NCBI RefSeq assembly: GCF_006386545.1
Contig: NZ_SWAR01000006.1
Location: 124,001-188,000, forward strand
DNA length: 64,000 bases
Source of the DNA: Methylibium rhizosphaerae
GTDB taxonomy: Bacteria; Pseudomonadota; Gammaproteobacteria; Burkholderiales; Burkholderiaceae_C
Direction of reading: 5' to 3'
Numbering within the stretch: the first letter of the stretch is position 1; the number at the start of each line of letters is the position of its first letter. Under the pieces are notes generated by a model that saw nothing but the letters and a program-made list of their open reading frames with translations, was not told where the DNA came from and made no database searches. A program made the translations under genes and the position numbers. Positions 60,700 through 64,000 of the stretch are shown here, piece by piece.

Positions 60700-61485
60700 A
60701 TGAAGGCGAAGGGAATGAGGCGGCATCTGCTGGCGATGATCGGTGCATGCATGGTGGGGGCACCCCTGGCTGCGCCGGCTCAGGAATCCGCCTCGGCGTT
60801 GCCCTATTCCGTGGTTTCGCTGGTGGGCGACAAGATCTCTCTGGTGGGATATGTGTCCGGCACGGGCAGCCATATCGACACCAACACCCTCAGCGAGCTG
60901 CCGCTGTCCGACAACGAGCTCGATCGTGCCACCCTGTTCGCGGTCGAAGACGCCCTGAAGAAAGGGAAGCCCGGCTTGCGGCCGTCCCTGCTGTCCGTGC
61001 GCGACCCGGCCATCTACGGCGCCCAGCAGGACCTTGCAGGCCCGCCCGAAAAGCAGAAGGCCTTCATCTCCTCGCTGAAGGCGGTCCTGAAGGAGCGGGG
61101 CACCGGGCGCTTCATCATCGTCACGAAGCAGCGCGGAGAAGCTCGTTTGCAGGGGCGCGATGGTCATTTCGGAAAGGGCACCCTCAACGGGCTGGGCTTC
61201 TACCTGGACCGTGCGACCCCCATGGAGAGCAATGAGACAGGGCTGGTCACCGAGGGCTTCCTGGGGCCGTTTGCCTATGTGCGGGTCAGCCTGGTCGACA
61301 TGGATTCGCTCACCGTCCTGAAAGACTCCTACGGCATGGCGTCCAGCGTGCTGGTGCATGCCCTCGTCAAGGGGAGCGTCCATCCGTGGGATGCGCTCGA
61401 CGCCGGTCAGAAGGTCGAGCACCTGAAGCAGCTGATCGTGCAGGCGGTGGAGCGTGCGATGCGGCCTGTGCTGAGCCAGATCTGA
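60700..61485 (+). CDS. Exported protein of unknown function
   Basis: A 261-residue protein with a signal peptide (LLAMIGACMVGAPLAAPAQ). The mature part has VVSLVGDKISLVGYVSGTGS, RATLFAVEDALKKGKPG, RFIIVTKQRGEARLQGRDGH, GLGFYLDRATPMESNETGLV and AYVRVSLVDMDSLTVLKD. No family was recognised and no membrane segment is present after the leader, so it is probably periplasmic. GAGGAGAAG upstream of the ATG supports the start. It stands alone between the Lrp-type gene and the convergent PBP gene. Confidence 0.75.
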   Translation: MKAKGMRRHLLAMIGACMVGAPLAAPAQESASALPYSVVSLVGDKISLVGYVSGTGSHIDTNTLSELPLSDNELDRATLFAVEDALKKGKPGLRPSLLSVRDPAIYGAQQDLAGPPEKQKAFISSLKAVLKERGTGRFIIVTKQRGEARLQGRDGHFGKGTLNGLGFYLDRATPMESNETGLVTEGFLGPFAYVRVSLVDMDSLTVLKDSYGMASSVLVHALVKGSVHPWDALDAGQKVEHLKQLIVQAVERAMRPVLSQI

Positions 61486-61503
61486 CGGCTGCCGGCGCGC
61501 AGG

Positions 61504-63777
61504 CTACGGCGAGCCGAAGCCGAACCAGCGCCGCAGCGTTTCCCCGGCGTTGCGCAACACGCCTTCGAACTGCGCTCCCATGCGCGACGGGAACTGCGCC
61601 GAAGCGTCGAGCCGGCCGCGGGCCAGCGCCTGGCTGGTGAAGTCGCCCACCACGTGCAGCGCGTTGTGGGCGCCCTGGCCCCAATGGTCGCTGCGCATCG
61701 TCACCCGCGGGTCGTTGAAGCCGACCCATGCGCCGCTCACCAGCTGCGGGTGCATCAGCAGGAACCAGCCGTCGGTGTTGTTCTGGGTGGTGCCGGTCTT
61801 GCCGGCCACGTCGGCGGTGATGCCATGCACCGTGCGCAGGCCCTGGCCGGTGCCGCGGTCGACCACGCCGCGCAGCATGTCGATCAGCTGCACCGCGACG
61901 TCGGACTCGAGCACGCGCTCGGGCGGCTGCTGCGGCGGCGGCGCGAAGCGGGCCAGCACACGGCCCTGGGCATCGCTCACCTGCGTGATGAGCTGCGGTG
62001 CGCGGTACTCGCCCAGCGCGGCAATGCTCGCGTAGGCGCTGGCCATCTCGAGCAGCGACACGGAGCTGGTGCCCAGCGCCAGCGATGGCACGGCGTCCAG
62101 CTCGCTGTCGCGCACCCCGAGGCGCTGCGCGAACTGCACCACCGCCTTGGGGCCCACCTGCTGCATCACCTGGGCGGTGGTGCTGTTGCGCGAGAACACG
62201 AGGCCGTCCTCGAGGCTGGTCGTCTCGCGCTCGGCCCGCGACATGTCTTTCGGGCGCCACCACTTGCCGTCGGGCAGGCGGATCGGCTGCGCGCGGCTGG
62301 GGAACTGCTGCTGCGGGTCCATGCCGGCCTCCAGGGCCGCGCCATAGACGAACGGCTTGAAGGTCGAGCCCGGCTGGCGCCGGGCCTGCTGCACGTGGTC
62401 GTAGCTGTCGGCCACGAAGCTGCGGCTGCCCACCCAGGCGCGTACCGCGCCGGTGGCCGGGTCGATGGCGACGAAGCCGGCTTCCAGCCGCGTCTTGCGC
62501 TGGCGCAGCGCGTTCATGAAGCCATCGTCGGCACGCAGCTCGGCCAGCGCCTCGTCGGGCGTACGGCCGGCCTCCAGGGCTCGCGCATATTCCTGCGATT
62601 CGCGCACGAAGGTGTCGAGCAGCTCGGCGTGGGTGGCCCAGAAGTGGGCGAAGGGCTCGACCTTGCCGCGGGCCTGCGCATAGCTGCCCGCTCGGGTGGA
62701 CAGCAGCTTGCCGCTTTCACGGCCCCATTCCACGTCGGCCACCGCCTGCAGCGCGTCGAGCTGGCGGGTCACCGCCTGGCTGGCCAGCCGCTGCAGGTTC
62801 GCGTCGAGCGTGGACTGCACCACCAGGCCGTCGGCATGGAGGTCGTAGCCCAGCGGCTCGGCCCATTCGGACAGCCAGCGCCGCACCGCGTCGGCGAAGT
62901 GCGGCGCCGGCCCCGCGTCCGGGTCCTGGCGCTTGAAGTCCAGGCGCAGCGGGCGCCGGCTCAGCTTCTCGCACAGCGCCGCATCCAGCTTGCCGTGCTT
63001 GACCATCTGCGCGAGCACCACGTTGCGGCGCTCCAGCGCACGTTCGGGCTTTTGCACCGGGTTGTAGACGCTCGTGCCCTTGAGCAGCCCGACCAGCGTG
63101 GCGGCTTCGGCCAGCGAAAGCGCGCGCGCCGGCTTGCCGAAATAGGTGCGCGCGGCCATCTCGATGCCCCAGGCGTCGTAGTGGAACGAGACGGTGTTGA
63201 GATAGGTCTCGAGGATCTCGCGCTTGGAGTAGGCGCGCTCCAGCTTGAGCGCGGTGATCATCTCCTTGAGCTTGCGCGTGGCCGAGAGCGAACGCCCGAT
63301 GTCCTTGGGGAAGAGGTTGCGGGCCAGCTGCTGGGTGATGGTGGAGCCGCCCTGGCGGTTGCCCGACAGCGTGTGCAGCACCGACGACACGCTGCGCTGC
63401 CAGTCGACCCCGGGGTGCTGCCAGAACCGGTGGTCCTCGGTGGCGATCAGCGCGTCCACCACCGGCTGCGGAATCGCCTCCAGCGGCAGCCACTCCCGGT
63501 TGGTGCGGCGGAAGGTGGCCAGCACCGAACCGTCGGCTGCCAGCAGCACGCTGGGCTTTTCGTCGCGGGCCTTGAGCATGCCCTGCACGTCGGGCGTGAG
63601 GGGCACCAGCGCCAGGGTGTAGCCCGCCAGCAGCAACACGCCCACGAGAATCGCCACGCCGGCACGGCGCAGCCAGGGCATGGCCGCCGTCCGGGCCGTC
63701 TGCATGCGCGATCGCAGCCACTCTCGCCAGCTCGGGGAATCCACCAATCTCTCGCCTGTCCGATGCGCCCGGCTCAT
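61504..63777 (-). CDS. Class A penicillin-binding protein (glycosyltransferase-transpeptidase)
   Basis: A 757-residue bifunctional peptidoglycan synthase. A single TM anchor (AGVAILVGVLLLAGYTLALV) precedes the GT51 domain (EDHRFWQHPGVDWQR, GGSTITQQLARNLFPKD, KLKEMITALKLERAYSKREI, ETYLNTVSFHYDAWGIEMAA). The transpeptidase domain has SxxK as GSTFKPFVYG, SxN as FSRNSTTAQ and KTG as GKTGTTQNNTDGW. There is no OB-fold insertion like that of long PBP1a, so it is a shorter paralogue of PBP1A/1C type. The start at 63777 (MSRAHRTGER) is preferred; the open frame continues upstream over the promoter of the next gene. Confidence 0.92.
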   Translation of the reverse strand: MSRAHRTGERLVDSPSWREWLRSRMQTARTAAMPWLRRAGVAILVGVLLLAGYTLALVPLTPDVQGMLKARDEKPSVLLAADGSVLATFRRTNREWLPLEAIPQPVVDALIATEDHRFWQHPGVDWQRSVSSVLHTLSGNRQGGSTITQQLARNLFPKDIGRSLSATRKLKEMITALKLERAYSKREILETYLNTVSFHYDAWGIEMAARTYFGKPARALSLAEAATLVGLLKGTSVYNPVQKPERALERRNVVLAQMVKHGKLDAALCEKLSRRPLRLDFKRQDPDAGPAPHFADAVRRWLSEWAEPLGYDLHADGLVVQSTLDANLQRLASQAVTRQLDALQAVADVEWGRESGKLLSTRAGSYAQARGKVEPFAHFWATHAELLDTFVRESQEYARALEAGRTPDEALAELRADDGFMNALRQRKTRLEAGFVAIDPATGAVRAWVGSRSFVADSYDHVQQARRQPGSTFKPFVYGAALEAGMDPQQQFPSRAQPIRLPDGKWWRPKDMSRAERETTSLEDGLVFSRNSTTAQVMQQVGPKAVVQFAQRLGVRDSELDAVPSLALGTSSVSLLEMASAYASIAALGEYRAPQLITQVSDAQGRVLARFAPPPQQPPERVLESDVAVQLIDMLRGVVDRGTGQGLRTVHGITADVAGKTGTTQNNTDGWFLLMHPQLVSGAWVGFNDPRVTMRSDHWGQGAHNALHVVGDFTSQALARGRLDASAQFPSRMGAQFEGVLRNAGETLRRWFGFGSP

Positions 63778-63894
63778 CGACCGACAGGGCCGGGCGTAAG
63801 CTCCCTGGGTCGCGCAGTGTGCGGCGTACCGGCCGCGATGCTGTAACAAATTTGCACAGCGGCCGGGATGACGAATCTCTTCAAGGAGGACTCC

Positions 63895-64000
63895 ATGTTT
63901 CCCTGGTTCTGGATCTACGCCCCGCAGACCCACTGGCCGTGGAGCGGCGCCGTCACGCAGGACATCTCGCCCGAGACGTTTTTCGCCGGCATCAAGCCCG
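63895..64000 (+). CDS. Start of an unidentified gene, 3' end cut off
   Basis: The ATG at 63895 has a strong AAGGAGGA at 63883-63890. The 35 visible residues begin MFPWFWIYAPQTHWPWSG and run to the window end without a stop. The aromatic-rich start is unusual, but too little is present to name a family. It is divergent from the PBP gene. Confidence 0.6.
   Translation, partial: MFPWFWIYAPQTHWPWSGAVTQDISPETFFAGIKP

Overview
This is a high-GC chromosomal segment of a betaproteobacterium, most likely order Burkholderiales (Rubrivivax/Leptothrix-like lineage). That placement is inferred from gene content and very strong G/C third-position bias; no rRNA or tRNA gene is present to fix it. No insertion sequence, prophage, CRISPR array, rRNA or tRNA was seen. 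Coding density is high and most genes are in small, tightly coupled operons.

Layout. 1-5.6 kb: the end of a Gfo/Idh/MocA oxidoreductase, then a three-gene operon (TonB-dependent receptor, YfiR-like periplasmic protein, membrane GGDEF-EAL protein) that looks like an outer-membrane-to-c-di-GMP signalling unit. 5.6-8 kb: a LytS/LytTR-type two-component pair. 8-11.4 kb: metR and metE, divergent, with two MetR-type sites between them. 11.5-14.8 kb: an orphan receiver protein, a DksA/TraR zinc-finger protein, a NIPSNAP protein and a second LytS/LytTR pair. 14.8-17.4 kb: an acyltransferase and the divergent ytfH-qorB quinone-redox pair. 17.4-20.9 kb: a secreted DUF1800/DUF1501 operon. 21.4-23.7 kb: an ECF sigma factor with a probable membrane anti-sigma factor and an exported protein. 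23.7-27.7 kb: a metallo-hydrolase, three YceI-family proteins, a small coiled-coil membrane protein and a cytochrome b561.

27.9-31.8 kb: a Nudix protein, then phnCDE (phosphonate ABC importer). 31.9-36 kb: a small secreted protein, a lysyl-oxidase-like secreted protein, a LuxR-type regulator, an ornithine cyclodeaminase-family enzyme and an alpha/beta hydrolase. 36-40.5 kb: ligD, ku and a coupled MerR-like/TPR protein (non-homologous end joining). 40.6-43 kb: ahpC and ahpF. 43-47.1 kb: a class A beta-lactamase with an unfamiliar divergent gene, and a secreted protein followed by a DUF2145 protein. 47.1-55.6 kb: the C-P lyase locus, with phnF-DUF1045-phnN on the minus strand and phnGHIJ-GNAT-phnKLM on the plus strand. 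55.6-64 kb: a PPOX flavoprotein, a fused indolepyruvate ferredoxin oxidoreductase with a divergent Lrp-type regulator, an exported protein, a class A penicillin-binding protein and the start of one more gene.

Main biological point: the phosphonate system is split into an importer and a degradation locus about 18 kb apart, yet both control regions carry the same palindrome TCATCTAGATGA (probable PhnF operator) next to GTCA cores repeated every 11 bp (Pho-box architecture). At phnCDE this has grown into eight in-phase cores. phnF itself carries three in-frame 90-bp repeats ahead of its DNA-binding domain, and no phnP is present in the window, while a 2H-phosphoesterase-like DUF1045 protein overlaps phnF.
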